Positions 19,268 through 29,939 of a DNA stretch of 64,000 bases are shown piece after piece (position 1 is the stretch's first letter; every line of letters begins with the position of its first letter). The translations under genes were made by a program, and so were the position numbers. Source of the stretch: Buttiauxella agrestis ATCC 33320 (GTDB lineage: Bacteria; Pseudomonadota; Gammaproteobacteria; Enterobacterales; Enterobacteriaceae); NCBI RefSeq assembly GCF_000735355.1, contig NZ_JMPI01000061.1, positions 33,728 through 97,727 of the forward strand, in the 5' to 3' direction. The notes under the pieces were generated by a model, which had not been told where the DNA came from, did no database searches, and saw only the letters and a list, made by a program, of their open reading frames with translations.

Positions 19268-20935
19268 GTGGCTCAATTCGTTTATACCATGCATCGTGTC
19301 GGCAAAGTTGTTCCGCCGAAACGTCATATTCTGAAAAATATCTCGCTCAGTTTCTTCCCTGGCGCCAAGATTGGCGTACTGGGTCTGAATGGTTCCGGTA
19401 AATCCACGCTGCTGCGCATTATGGCCGGCATTGATACCGACATCGAAGGCGAAGCTCGTCCACAACCTGGACTGAAAATCGGCTATCTGCCGCAAGAACC
19501 GCAACTCAACCTTGAACATACCGTCCGTGAATCGGTTGAAGAAGCCGTGGCTGAAGTGGTTAATGCCCTGAAAGGCCTCGACGAAGTGTATGCCAAATAT
19601 GCAGAGCCGGACGCTGACTTCGACAAACTGGCTGCCCAACAGGGCAAGTTTGAAGAAATCATTCAGGCACACGACGGTCACAACCTGAACGTGCAACTCG
19701 AGCGTGCTGCTGATGCACTGCGTCTGCCAGACTGGGATGCGAAAATCGCTAACCTGTCCGGTGGTGAGCGTCGCCGCGTGGCACTTTGCCGCCTGTTGCT
19801 CGAAAAACCAGACATGCTGCTGCTCGACGAACCAACAAACCACCTGGATGCTGAATCCGTGGCATGGCTCGAGCGCTTCCTGCACGACTTCGAAGGCACC
19901 GTTGTGGCAATTACCCACGACCGTTACTTCCTCGACAACGTTGCAGGCTGGATTCTGGAACTTGACCGCGGTGAAGGTATCCCGTGGGAAGGTAACTATT
20001 CTTCCTGGCTTGAGCAGAAAGATGCTCGTCTGGCTCAGGAAGCCTCAACGGAAGCGGCTCGCCGTAAATCCATTGAGAAGGAACTGGAGTGGGTTCGTCA
20101 GGGCGCTAAAGGCCGCCAGTCTAAAGGCAAGGCCCGTCTGGCTCGCTTTGAAGAACTGAACAACACCGAATACCAGAAACGTAACGAAACCAACGAACTG
20201 TTTATTCCACCAGGTGCACGTCTGGGCGATAAAGTCGTTGAGGTTACCAATCTGCGTAAATCCTACGGCGACCGTCTGCTGATTGAAGACCTGACATTCT
20301 CTGTACCGAAAGGTGCAATTGTCGGGATCATCGGTCCGAACGGCGCGGGTAAATCTACCCTGTTCCGTATGATGTCTGGTCAGGAACAGCCTGACAGCGG
20401 CACCATTGAGCTGGGCGAAACCGTGAAACTGGCGTCTGTCGATCAGTTCCGTGACGCGATGGACAACAGCAAAACCGTGTGGGAAGAAGTTTCCGGCGGC
20501 CAGGACATTATGCGTGTCGGTAATACCGAGATGCCAAGCCGTGCATACGTTGGTCGCTTTAACTTTAAAGGCGTTGACCAGGGTAAACGTGTTGGTGAAC
20601 TATCTGGTGGTGAGCGTGGTCGTCTGCATCTGGCGAAACTGCTGCAAGTTGGCGGTAACGTATTGCTGCTCGATGAACCAACAAACGACCTGGATATCGA
20701 AACCCTACGCGCGTTAGAAAACGCCCTGTTGGAATTCCCAGGCTGTGCAATGGTTATCTCGCACGACCGTTGGTTCCTTGACCGTATCGCCACGCACATT
20801 CTGGATTACCAGGATGAAGGCAAAGTGGAGTTCTTTGAAGGTAACTTTACTGAGTACGAAGAGTACAAGAAACGCACCCTGGGTGCGGATGCGCTGGAAC
20901 CTAAGCGTATTAAGTACAAGCGCGTAACGAAGTAA
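19268..20935 (+). CDS. ettA: energy-dependent translational throttle protein EttA
   Basis: A 555-residue ABC-F ATPase that binds the ribosomal E site and gates entry into elongation according to the ATP/ADP ratio. It has two nucleotide-binding domains: Walker A GLNGSGKST and GPNGAGKST, signatures LSGGERRRVALCRLL and LSGGERGRLHLAKLL, Walker B LLLDEPTNHLD and LLLDEPTNDLD. The linker between them carries the P-site tRNA interaction motif region. No membrane segments are present. The start is GTG, and a terminator follows the stop. Confidence 0.97.
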   Translation: MAQFVYTMHRVGKVVPPKRHILKNISLSFFPGAKIGVLGLNGSGKSTLLRIMAGIDTDIEGEARPQPGLKIGYLPQEPQLNLEHTVRESVEEAVAEVVNALKGLDEVYAKYAEPDADFDKLAAQQGKFEEIIQAHDGHNLNVQLERAADALRLPDWDAKIANLSGGERRRVALCRLLLEKPDMLLLDEPTNHLDAESVAWLERFLHDFEGTVVAITHDRYFLDNVAGWILELDRGEGIPWEGNYSSWLEQKDARLAQEASTEAARRKSIEKELEWVRQGAKGRQSKGKARLARFEELNNTEYQKRNETNELFIPPGARLGDKVVEVTNLRKSYGDRLLIEDLTFSVPKGAIVGIIGPNGAGKSTLFRMMSGQEQPDSGTIELGETVKLASVDQFRDAMDNSKTVWEEVSGGQDIMRVGNTEMPSRAYVGRFNFKGVDQGKRVGELSGGERGRLHLAKLLQVGGNVLLLDEPTNDLDIETLRALENALLEFPGCAMVISHDRWFLDRIATHILDYQDEGKVEFFEGNFTEYEEYKKRTLGADALEPKRIKYKRVTK

Positions 20936-20939
20936 TAAA

Positions 20940-20962
20940 AAGGGGCGCTTAATGCGCCCCTT
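20940..20962 (+). terminator. ettA terminator (also faces nadR)
   Basis: Stem AAGGGGCGC / GCGCCCCTT (9 bp) with a TTAAT loop, then CTTTTG. It lies between the convergent ettA and nadR genes. Confidence 0.88.
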
Positions 20963-20978
20963 CTTTTGACAAGCCCGC

Positions 20979-22211
20979 TTATCCCCGCTCGCCAATCATA
21001 TTCTTAACCAAATCCACACAGCGCAAGAAACGCGAATCGTAGTCCGACTCTTCCACGTGCACATAGCTGATGTTGTTTTCATCAAGCATCGATACCAACA
21101 AATTCTGGAAAGACTTCCGATCCGTATCACTGCCAAGGCTACGCAAGCCATCGGCTACCCACGGCGTGTTGTTTTCCAGCAAAATCACCAGATCAAAGCG
21201 GTACTCATCAATCAGCGCCTGCACAAACGGGTGTTCGCGGCCTTCGTACTTTTTACAAAATGCCTGCGTAGTCACAAAATCGGTATCAATAAACGCCACT
21301 TTATTCGCATACTTCACTGCAAAATCAACGTACTGCGCGTGACCGATAGCAATCTTGTCATAATCAGAATATTGCAGCGCCATCTCATCCCCACCCAGAT
21401 GAGAAAAGACGTAATCACGCCCGTATTCCCAGGCACTGGTGGTATTGAAAATATTGGCGAGCTTATTCACCATCCACGACTTACCGCTCGACTCACCGCC
21501 CAGAATCGCCACGGTGCGCACAAAGAACGGTTTCACTTCCGTTGGGATATATTCCCAGTAGCGGAACGGGTTTTCGCGAATCTGCCCACCGCTGATATTC
21601 ATGAACGTGCGCTTCGGGTCTATCAGCACCGTTTCAATGCCGAGCTGTTCGATAAACCGTGGCGCATCGCCCTCTTCTGAGGTGTAGATGCAATCGGGAT
21701 TGATACCTTTGCTTTCCATAAAAGTTTTGATACCGCGGCTCCAGACATCCCAGCCGTGCGGATACGGCTCCATCCCCTCTTCGTTAAACGAATGAATGCG
21801 GATGTTTTTCTGATATTTGAAAGTCTGTAGCAGCCAGCGCAGACGGTCGCCCGTGGTGGGTTGTTGAGACATGGCGCTGTCTTCAAACAACAAACGGTCG
21901 CGAGTTTCGTCATAACCCATAATGATGTGCAGTTCATCAACCTGGCTTGCCGCGCGTTGAATCAAATAGATATGGCCGGTATGCAGTGGGTAAAACTTAC
22001 CAAACACCACGCCGACTTTTTTCTCACGGCGGGGAAATTCAAGACCCAGAAAACGGTGTAACGCCTCCAGCTTCTGCGCGCTTGGACTTTTGATTTTGGC
22101 GTTCAATAGCTGACTAAGGTAGCCCTTAGTCATGCCGCAGGATTCCGCAACTTGTTGCAGCGTAACGCTCTGCTGACGAATAGCGGTCTTCAGATACTCA
22201 AAAGACGACAT
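20979..22211 (-). CDS. nadR: NadR, NAD-responsive repressor, NMN adenylyltransferase and ribosylnicotinamide kinase
   Basis: A 410-residue three-domain protein, the same length as in E. coli. Its parts are an N-terminal helix-turn-helix (QQVAESCGMTKGYLSQLLNA), a central NMN adenylyltransferase with GKFYPLHTGHIYL (HxGH motif) and a C-terminal ribosylnicotinamide kinase with P-loop GGESSGKS. The residue after the P-loop serine is Trp (SWM) where K-12 has Thr-Leu; this place also varies in relatives. The ATG at 22211 gives the K-12 start (MSSFEYLKTA). It is the last gene of serB-radA-nadR, 25 bases after radA. Confidence 0.96.
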   Translation of the reverse strand: MSSFEYLKTAIRQQSVTLQQVAESCGMTKGYLSQLLNAKIKSPSAQKLEALHRFLGLEFPRREKKVGVVFGKFYPLHTGHIYLIQRAASQVDELHIIMGYDETRDRLLFEDSAMSQQPTTGDRLRWLLQTFKYQKNIRIHSFNEEGMEPYPHGWDVWSRGIKTFMESKGINPDCIYTSEEGDAPRFIEQLGIETVLIDPKRTFMNISGGQIRENPFRYWEYIPTEVKPFFVRTVAILGGESSGKSWMVNKLANIFNTTSAWEYGRDYVFSHLGGDEMALQYSDYDKIAIGHAQYVDFAVKYANKVAFIDTDFVTTQAFCKKYEGREHPFVQALIDEYRFDLVILLENNTPWVADGLRSLGSDTDRKSFQNLLVSMLDENNISYVHVEESDYDSRFLRCVDLVKNMIGERG

Positions 22212-22236
22212 GCTGTGCCTCCTGCGAAATAGGTCA

Positions 22237-23619
22237 TTATAAGTCGTCAAACACCGACAGCGCATCAGCAAGTTTTTTCACGCCGAAGACCTGCATCCCT
22301 TCCGGTAGTTTTTTCGGCACATTCGCCTGCGGCACAATGGCACGTTTAAAGCCGTGTTTTGCCGCTTCGGAAATTCGTTCCTGGCCGCTTGGCACCGGGC
22401 GAATTTCACCTGCCAGCCCGACCTCACCAAACACCACTAAATCTTGCGGTAAAGCGCGATTTCGCAGACTGGAAACCATCGCCAGCAGTAACGCCAGGTC
22501 AGCACTGGTTTCCGTGACTTTCACGCCACCCACCACATTTACAAACACATCCTGATCAGCCATTTGCAAACCGCCATGGCGGTGTAAAACGGCAAGTAAA
22601 ATTGCCAGGCGGTTTTGCTCAAGACCCACAGCCACACGACGTGGGTTGGACATCATGGATTGATCCACCAGCGCCTGGATTTCTACCAGCAATGGCCGCG
22701 TGCCTTCCCACACCACCATCACCGAGCTGCCGGGAGTCACTTCATCACCACGGCTCAGGAAGATGGCAGAAGGGTTGCTCACTTCACGCAGTCCTTGTTC
22801 CGTCATGGCGAACACGCCCAATTCATTCACCGCACCGAAGCGGTTTTTATGGCTACGCAACGTGCGGAAACGGGAATCGGCATCGCCATCCAGCATTACC
22901 GAGCAGTCGATACAGTGTTCGAGGACTTTTGGCCCGGCAAGTGAACCGTCTTTAGTCACGTGACCGACCATGATAATTGCCACACCGCGCGTTTTGGCAA
23001 AGCGCGTCAGGTAAGCGGCGGACTCACGCACCTGCGCCACACTGCCCGGCGACGATTGCACGTCGGCCATATGCATTACCTGGATGGAGTCGATAACCAT
23101 CAGCTTCGGCGCTTCTTCTTCGGCAATCATGCAGATTTGCTCGATGCCGGTTTCCGAAAGCATATTCAGGTTGTTAGTCGGCAAACCCAGGCGGTGGGCG
23201 CGCATGGCGACTTGTTGCAGCGATTCTTCACCCGTGACATACAGCGTTTTCATCTGTTCGCTGAGCTTGCATAACGTTTGCAGCAGCAGCGTGGATTTAC
23301 CCGCGCCCGGATTACCACCAATCAGAATGGCGCTGCCAGGCACCACACCGCCGCCTAACACACGGTCAAACTCTTTAAAACCGGTGGAAAAACGCGGCAG
23401 TTCCTCGAGGCTAATATCTGAAAGTTTTTGGACTTTGCTTACGCCCGCACTGCCAGCATAACCCGACAAACGCTCGTTACGCGCAACGGTTGGAGACGCG
23501 GCAATCCGCACCTCAGTGATGGTGTTCCAGGCATGACAGGCGCTGCATTGCCCTTGCCAGCGAGGATAATCTGCACCACATTCGTTACAGACAAATGCGC
23601 GTTTCGGAGCTTTCGCCAT
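22237..23619 (-). CDS. radA: DNA repair protein RadA (Sms)
   Basis: A 460-residue RecA-like helicase that processes recombination branches. An N-terminal C4 zinc finger (CNECGADYPRWQGQCSAC) precedes a RecA-type ATPase core with Walker A GGNPGAGKST and the RadA-specific KNRFG motif (HKNRFGAVNELG). A Lon-like C-terminal domain follows. Its ATG overlaps the serB stop codon by one base (TAATG), so translation is coupled to serB. Confidence 0.97.
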   Translation of the reverse strand: MAKAPKRAFVCNECGADYPRWQGQCSACHAWNTITEVRIAASPTVARNERLSGYAGSAGVSKVQKLSDISLEELPRFSTGFKEFDRVLGGGVVPGSAILIGGNPGAGKSTLLLQTLCKLSEQMKTLYVTGEESLQQVAMRAHRLGLPTNNLNMLSETGIEQICMIAEEEAPKLMVIDSIQVMHMADVQSSPGSVAQVRESAAYLTRFAKTRGVAIIMVGHVTKDGSLAGPKVLEHCIDCSVMLDGDADSRFRTLRSHKNRFGAVNELGVFAMTEQGLREVSNPSAIFLSRGDEVTPGSSVMVVWEGTRPLLVEIQALVDQSMMSNPRRVAVGLEQNRLAILLAVLHRHGGLQMADQDVFVNVVGGVKVTETSADLALLLAMVSSLRNRALPQDLVVFGEVGLAGEIRPVPSGQERISEAAKHGFKRAIVPQANVPKKLPEGMQVFGVKKLADALSVFDDL

Positions 23620-24596
23620 TAGCGTTCTTCCTGGATAAGACTGCCTGAAAGAATACAGAACACACCCATCAAATCTGCGTGACGGATAGTTATTTCAGTT
23701 TTCTCATTCACCTTTGGTTTCGCGTGATAAGCGATGCCCAGGCCAGCAGATTGAATCATCGGTAAATCATTGGCTCCATCGCCAATCGCGACAGTTTGTG
23801 CGGCAGGAATTTCATATTTATCCGCCAGACGCTTGAGCGTTTCGGCTTTGAATTGCGCATCAACAATTTGACCAATCACTTCGCCGGTTAGCTTGCCGTC
23901 ACAAATTTCCAGCTCGTTCGCTACTACCGCATCAAGATGCAGTTTATCGCGCAGGTATTCTGCAAAGAAGGTGAAACCGCCGGAAGCAATCGCGACTTTC
24001 CAGCCCAGCGATTCGAGTTTGAGCACCAGCGAAGTCAGTCCCGGCATTAACGGCAGTTCATCACGCACCTGACGCAGAATCGAAGCATTGGCTCCTTTGA
24101 GGGTGCCTACGCGCTGCTTCAGACTGGCCGTAAAATCTAACTCGCCACGCATGGCGCGTTCGGTCACTTCGGCGACCATTTCACCGGTTCCCGCCAGTTT
24201 GGCGATTTCATCAATGCACTCGATTTGAATGGCGGTTGAGTCCATATCCATCACCAGCAGGCCTGGCGTGCGCAAATGCGGAATCTTACCCAGCGGCGCG
24301 ACATCCAGCCCGGCGTCGTGCGCAAGTTTGGTCGCTCGCGGTGTTAATGAACCTGCCAGGCGAATAACCTGATAATCTTCAACACACCACGCAGTTACGA
24401 TAACCATGGCGGCGCCAAGTTTACGCTGGTAGCGGTTCAGGCATTCTTTATCCAGGTTCCGACCATACAGAAGCCAGCCGCTACGGCCAGCACGGTAATC
24501 GAGTGGCATAACTTCATCACCACTTAGCGATAGCGGCAACCCTGGCCAAAGAGAAACATCGGTCGGTAGGTCGCACCAGGTCAGACTATTTGGCAT
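23619..24596 (-). CDS. serB: phosphoserine phosphatase
   Basis: A 325-residue HAD-family enzyme making L-serine from phosphoserine, the last step of serine synthesis. Catalytic motif I is DMDSTAIQIECIDE, motif II lies in VAIASGGFTFFAEYL, and motif IV is AIGDGANDLPMI. The N-terminal 100 or so residues are the ACT-like extension usual for enterobacterial SerB. The ATG at 24596 follows GGAGCTGTG and matches the K-12 start MPN; the in-frame codon at 24635 is rejected. First gene of the serB-radA-nadR operon, divergent from ytjB. Confidence 0.97.
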   Translation of the reverse strand: MPNSLTWCDLPTDVSLWPGLPLSLSGDEVMPLDYRAGRSGWLLYGRNLDKECLNRYQRKLGAAMVIVTAWCVEDYQVIRLAGSLTPRATKLAHDAGLDVAPLGKIPHLRTPGLLVMDMDSTAIQIECIDEIAKLAGTGEMVAEVTERAMRGELDFTASLKQRVGTLKGANASILRQVRDELPLMPGLTSLVLKLESLGWKVAIASGGFTFFAEYLRDKLHLDAVVANELEICDGKLTGEVIGQIVDAQFKAETLKRLADKYEIPAAQTVAIGDGANDLPMIQSAGLGIAYHAKPKVNEKTEITIRHADLMGVFCILSGSLIQEER

Positions 24597-24703
24597 CACA
24601 GCTCCAGAATAAAGATAAAGGCCAGAGTAAAACAACGCATGAGGCTACCCTGTCCACGCTGCTTCTGGCAACATTAAAGTAAGCAATTTATTGAAGGTGC
24701 ATT

Positions 24704-25372
24704 ATGGCTCGGGCAAAAATGAAATTCAGGCTGCATCGTGCAGTGATTGTGCTTATCTGCCTCGCACTTTTAGTCGCGCTGATGCAAGGTGCATCGTGGT
24801 TTAGCCAGGGGCATCAGCAAGCCCGAAATGTGCAACTCGAGGAGCTGGCAAGAACGCTGGCACGTCAGGTCAGCTACAACCTGACTCCGCTAATGAAATC
24901 TGAAAATCCTGATGAGAAAAAGATTTCAGCCGTGTTGAAGTTACTGACTCAGGACAGTCGCATACTGGATGCAGGTGTTTATGACAATAACGGTGATCAA
25001 ATCGCCCGTGCCGGCGAAGGGATCGGCGTGCGCGACAGACTCGCGCTGGATGGCAAAAAAGCGGGCAGCTATTTTAACCAGCAAATTGTGCAACCCATTG
25101 AAGATAAAGACGGGCCAGTCGGTTATCTGCGTATTACGCTCGATACGCATACTCTCGCCACCGAAGCCAAACAGGTGGATAACACCACAAACATTCTGCG
25201 CCTGATGATGTTGCTGGCGCTGGCGATTGGCATTGTACTGACACGCACGCTGTTGCAGGGCAAACGCACCCGCTGGCAGCAATCGCCTTTCCTTCTTACC
25301 GCGAATACCGAAGTGAAGGAAGATGAAGATGAACAGAGCGCAAATAACCCTGGAAAGAAAGGATCTCTTTGA
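24704..25372 (+). CDS. ytjB: YtjB (Smp) membrane protein
   Basis: A 222-residue protein of the YtjB/Smp family (virulence factor haemolysin-related HemP-like name in old literature). An N-terminal membrane helix (about 13-32) is followed by a region of some 130 residues that is probably periplasmic, a second helix (about 163-182) and a short charged C-terminal tail rich in Glu/Asp. This two-helix layout resembles a sensor without an output domain. Function is unknown. Its TGA overlaps the lplA ATG (TGATG), so the two are translationally coupled. Confidence 0.85.
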   Translation: MARAKMKFRLHRAVIVLICLALLVALMQGASWFSQGHQQARNVQLEELARTLARQVSYNLTPLMKSENPDEKKISAVLKLLTQDSRILDAGVYDNNGDQIARAGEGIGVRDRLALDGKKAGSYFNQQIVQPIEDKDGPVGYLRITLDTHTLATEAKQVDNTTNILRLMMLLALAIGIVLTRTLLQGKRTRWQQSPFLLTANTEVKEDEDEQSANNPGKKGSL

Positions 25373-26388
25373 TGACGACACTACGACTGCTTATTTCTGA
25401 CTCTTATGATCCGTGGTTCAACCTGGCGGTTGAGGAGTGCATTTTCCGCCAGATGCCGGCCACACAACGCGTACTCTTTTTGTGGCGCAACGCAGATACG
25501 GTGGTCATTGGCCGGGCGCAAAACCCGTGGAAAGAGTGCAATACCCGCCGCATGGAAGAAGATAACGTCCGGCTGGCAAGGCGCAGCAGCGGCGGTGGCG
25601 CGGTATTCCACGATTTAGGCAACACCTGTTTTACGTTTATGGCCGGAAAGCCCGAATACGATAAAAGCATTTCTACCGCCATTGTGGTGAATGCGCTTAA
25701 TTCTCTCGGGATTAATGCAATGGCTTCCGGGCGCAACGATCTGGAAGTCGCTACCGCTGATGGGGTGCGTAAAGTTTCTGGTTCGGCATATAAAGAAACG
25801 CTGGATCGCGGCTTCCATCACGGCACTTTACTGCTCAACGCGGATTTAAGCCGTCTGGCAAATTACCTGAATCCTGATGAGAAGAAACTTCAGGCCAAAG
25901 GGATTACGTCGGTTCGGGGGCGAGTGACCAATCTGAGCGATATTCTGCCTGGTATCACGCACCAACAAATTTGCGATGCCGTTCGCGAATCATTCTTTGC
26001 TCACTACGGCGAACGCGTAGAAGCGGAACATATCTCTCCAGATGCCCTGCCCGATTTGCCAAACTTTGCCGAAACGTTTGCCCGTCAAAGCAGTTGGGAA
26101 TGGAATTTCGGCCAGGCTCCGGCATTTAGCCACTTACTTGACCAGCGTTTTACCTGGGGCGGCGTTGAGCTGCACTTCGACGTTGAAAAAGGGCATATCA
26201 CCCGCACGCAAATATTTACCGACAGCCTGAACCCCGCCCCGCTGGAAGCGCTAGCGGCACGCTTGCAGGGTTGTCTGTATCGTAGCGATATGTTGCAGCA
26301 GCAGTGTGAAACGTTGATTGCGGATTTCCCTGAACAGGAAATGGAGCTGCGTGAACTGAGCGCGTGGATTGCGCAGACGGTGCGTTAG
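25372..26388 (+). CDS. lplA: lipoate-protein ligase A
   Basis: A 338-residue enzyme that activates scavenged lipoate with ATP and transfers it to the E2 and H-protein domains. The N-terminal catalytic domain has [15 protein letters not shown] (lipoyl-AMP loop) and [11 protein letters not shown] with the conserved lysine; the small C-terminal accessory domain follows from about 250. Nearly the same as E. coli LplA in sequence and length. The ATG at 25372 overlaps the ytjB stop; a TTG three bases upstream is rejected. The 3' end overlaps yjjJ by 4 bases, tail to tail. Confidence 0.97.
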   Translation: MTTLRLLISDSYDPWFNLAVEECIFRQMPATQRVLFLWRNADTVVIGRAQNPWKECNTRRMEEDNVRLARRSSGGGAVFHDLGNTCFTFMAGKPEYDKSISTAIVVNALNSLGINAMASGRNDLEVATADGVRKVSGSAYKETLDRGFHHGTLLLNADLSRLANYLNPDEKKLQAKGITSVRGRVTNLSDILPGITHQQICDAVRESFFAHYGERVEAEHISPDALPDLPNFAETFARQSSWEWNFGQAPAFSHLLDQRFTWGGVELHFDVEKGHITRTQIFTDSLNPAPLEALAARLQGCLYRSDMLQQQCETLIADFPEQEMELRELSAWIAQTVR

Positions 26389-27713
26389 GCAAGGCGTTTA
26401 ACGTTGGCTTCAACCGCATCCAGCTCTGAAGCCATCGCACAACTCAATTCCCGGAAACTTTCGCTAATCCCTTGATTCTGGCTTGCCTCAAGCCAGAACT
26501 GGCGAGCATAGGGCAACATTTCCAACCACACCTCCCGCGGGATTACGGGATCAATCTGCGGTTTTACCGGCTCCCTGCGCATATTCCCGGCGCTGTTCGG
26601 GGCAAAAGCCATGGGTAGCATGTCGTAGACAGGAGCCAGGCGCAGTGGCATATCAGACAGATAGAACGAAAGATTCCCTGCGTGCATATCGCTGTTAGCT
26701 ATCAACCGGCCAAACGCCCAGATGCGCTGCGTCAGGCGTAGACTTGCTGGTTCAACCGACTTTTGGGCGAGTAATTTTTCCATCGTGATGGGCCAGGGCT
26801 GTGCCCCGCTGGCAAACTCACTCTGCACCGCCTCTAGTGAGACAATTCCTTTGCGGCCCTGCGCACCCATACAGTCAAAACGAATGACTTCAAGGAATGT
26901 TTGTCTTTGCGTATTGGTCAGAACTTTTGCCGTCGAGGCAGGGATACCGGCCTGTGCCAGAATGTTGAGCGCTAAAGCTTCGGCATAAAGCAAATCAGAC
27001 CAGCGCTGACTATTCTCGTTTTGAAGCGGCGGGGTGAATTTAACGATGACATGCGCCGGCCCGGTCGTCGTTTGTGCATAACAGGTAAATTTAGGCTGCT
27101 CCCCCCCCGCTGACGACCCCACGATATCGCCCGCGAGTGCGCTACTCGCCAGTTCGCTATAAACCGATAATTTATCAGCATCGGCAATCACCGGCGGCAA
27201 AGGCGTATCAAACCAGCGTCGATAACTTTCCTCGCCAACCAGCCAGCCACCAAGGTTTTCCGATACTTGCTGAGACAGCGCCAGGAGAACATCTTCTTCC
27301 TGCCACAAGCGGATATCTTCCGGTAGCCCCGCCTGCTGGGCTAATTTGCGACCCCACGTTCTTCCCAAAAAACCCTGTGGGCGGAGGTCGGTCAAATACC
27401 ATGGGATCCCGTCAAACCACTGCGCGGTACCATTATTTAAAATGACCAGGCAACTCCCCTGCGGCCAAATGGGATACAACTCACCGAAGCGCCATGCCTG
27501 CCCAACATCATCAATTTGCCACAACGGGAACTGCTGAATCTGACGAACAGGACGCCGCAGCGCGTAGCGAGTCGCTCTGGCGGCCCCCACTTTAATCACA
27601 TTGCTCTGAGCATTGACAAGACGTGAAAACGTCGCCTGGCTGACACCCAAACGCTGCCGCAAGGAGTTTGCAGTTTGTGGCCCGTGGAGTAACAAATCAG
27701 TCAGCGTGCTCAT
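26385..27713 (-). CDS. yjjJ: HipA-like kinase-fold protein YjjJ with N-terminal winged helix
   Basis: A 442-residue solo HipA-family protein. Residues 1-60 look like a winged helix ([20 protein letters not shown]), followed by a HipA kinase core with [13 protein letters not shown] (the Ser-containing activation-loop segment), [13 protein letters not shown] (catalytic Asp and Asn) and [11 protein letters not shown] (metal-binding Asp). HipA kinases phosphorylate aminoacyl-tRNA synthetases. YjjJ (HipH) of E. coli has been described as a toxin counteracted by HipB, but its target is uncertain. No antitoxin gene is adjacent; the fused DNA-binding domain may serve for control. Three 12-bp direct repeats sit directly before the start codon. 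Confidence 0.85.
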   Translation of the reverse strand: MSTLTDLLLHGPQTANSLRQRLGVSQATFSRLVNAQSNVIKVGAARATRYALRRPVRQIQQFPLWQIDDVGQAWRFGELYPIWPQGSCLVILNNGTAQWFDGIPWYLTDLRPQGFLGRTWGRKLAQQAGLPEDIRLWQEEDVLLALSQQVSENLGGWLVGEESYRRWFDTPLPPVIADADKLSVYSELASSALAGDIVGSSAGGEQPKFTCYAQTTTGPAHVIVKFTPPLQNENSQRWSDLLYAEALALNILAQAGIPASTAKVLTNTQRQTFLEVIRFDCMGAQGRKGIVSLEAVQSEFASGAQPWPITMEKLLAQKSVEPASLRLTQRIWAFGRLIANSDMHAGNLSFYLSDMPLRLAPVYDMLPMAFAPNSAGNMRREPVKPQIDPVIPREVWLEMLPYARQFWLEASQNQGISESFRELSCAMASELDAVEANVKRLA

Positions 27714-27714
27714 A

Positions 27715-27812
27715 TGAATAGATTCGTGAATAGATACTTGAATAGATTTATAGCGCTATATATTTGAAAGGTAAAGCAGGTGTGAAGAATGAGGGGGGGT
27801 CAGTGAATAGAT
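27715..27812. repeat. 12-bp periodic TGAATAGAT repeats at the yjjJ start
   Basis: TGAATAGAT occurs at 27715, 27727 and 27739 (exact 12-base period) and once more at 27804. The first copy ends one base before the yjjJ start codon, so the array takes the place of a ribosome-binding site. A 12-bp palindrome TATAGCGCTATA (27749-27760) and a possible promoter (TTTACC, 17 bases, TATAAA on the minus strand) lie between the triplet and the single copy. Confidence 0.8.
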
Positions 27813-27835
27813 ACTATGAACAATATATGAACGAT

Positions 27836-27857
27836 AAAGGGTGCCGAAGCACCCTTT
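27836..27857 (-). terminator. deo operon terminator after deoD
   Basis: Stem AAAGGGTGC / GCACCCTTT (9 bp) with a CGAA tetraloop directly downstream of the deoD stop; on the deoD strand it ends in TTT ATCG. Confidence 0.85.
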
Positions 27858-27863
27858 TGAATC

Positions 27864-28583
27864 TTACTCTTTGTCGCCCAGTAACACAGATTCAAGAGCA
27901 ATCTTGATCATGTCGTTAAAGGTAGTCTGGCGCTCTTCAGCAGTCGTCTGCTCGTGAGTACGGATATGGTCAGATACGGTGCAGATGGTCAGTGCTTTCG
28001 CACCGAATTCTGCTGCCACGCCGTAGATACCAGCGGCTTCCATTTCCACGCCCAGAATGCCGTACTTTTCCATGACGTCAAACATAGTTGGGTCTGGCGT
28101 GTAGAACAGGTCAGCGGAGAAGATGTTACCTACGCGAGCGTCAACGCCCAGCGCTTTAGCTGCATCAACGGCGTTGCGAACCATATCGAAGTCAGCGATA
28201 GCCGCGAAATCGTGGTCTTTGAAACGCAGACGGTTCACTTTAGAGTCGGTGCAAGCACCCATGCCGATGACCACATCACGTAGTTTCACATCAGCACGTA
28301 CTGCGCCGCATGAACCCACACGAATGATTTTCTTCACGCCGAAATCAGTGATCAGCTCTTTGGTGTAGATGGAGCACGATGGGATGCCCATACCGTGACC
28401 CATTACAGAGATTTTGCGGCCTTTGTAAGTCCCGGTGAAGCCCAACATGCCACGCACGTTGTTCACTTCACGGACATCTTCGAGGAAAGTTTCTGCAATG
28501 TGTTTTGCGCGCAGCGGGTCGCCAGGCATCAGTACGACGTCAGCGAAATCACCCATCTCAGCATTAATATGTGGCGTTGCCAT
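27864..28583 (-). CDS. deoD: purine nucleoside phosphorylase DeoD
   Basis: A 239-residue hexameric (trimeric-fold, type I) phosphorylase that splits purine (deoxy)ribonucleosides with phosphate. The start [20 protein letters not shown], the phosphate-binding [10 protein letters not shown] and RVGSCGAV segments, and [10 protein letters not shown], which contacts the ribose, are diagnostic. The catalytic Asp lies in TVSDHIRT. The ATG at 28583 replaces an upstream in-frame codon at 28646 that would overlap deoB. Last gene of deoCABD. Confidence 0.97.
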   Translation of the reverse strand: MATPHINAEMGDFADVVLMPGDPLRAKHIAETFLEDVREVNNVRGMLGFTGTYKGRKISVMGHGMGIPSCSIYTKELITDFGVKKIIRVGSCGAVRADVKLRDVVIGMGACTDSKVNRLRFKDHDFAAIADFDMVRNAVDAAKALGVDARVGNIFSADLFYTPDPTMFDVMEKYGILGVEMEAAGIYGVAAEFGAKALTICTVSDHIRTHEQTTAEERQTTFNDMIKIALESVLLGDKE

Positions 28584-28642
28584 ATTTTTATTCCTTGTTA
28601 AAAGAGGTTCAACGCGGGCGGTGATTCCACCACCCGTCGAAA

Positions 28643-29908
<1,266 letters not shown>

Positions 29909-29939
29909 TCAAAAAGTGATCAGATCAGTATGCCAGCAT

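Noticed and set aside
19091..19918. 275-codon open frame antisense to the ettA start
   Set aside because: Follows codon structure of ettA; product has no known features and ettA is certain.
21481..21520. NadR kinase P-loop followed by Trp where K-12 has Thr
   Set aside because: The GxxxxGKS loop itself is intact and the next position is variable among NadR proteins, so loss of function is not indicated.
27715..27812. Possible CRISPR-like array at the TGAATAGAT repeats
   Set aside because: Unit is 9-12 bases with no unique spacers of regular length and no cas gene; better explained as operator-like repeats.
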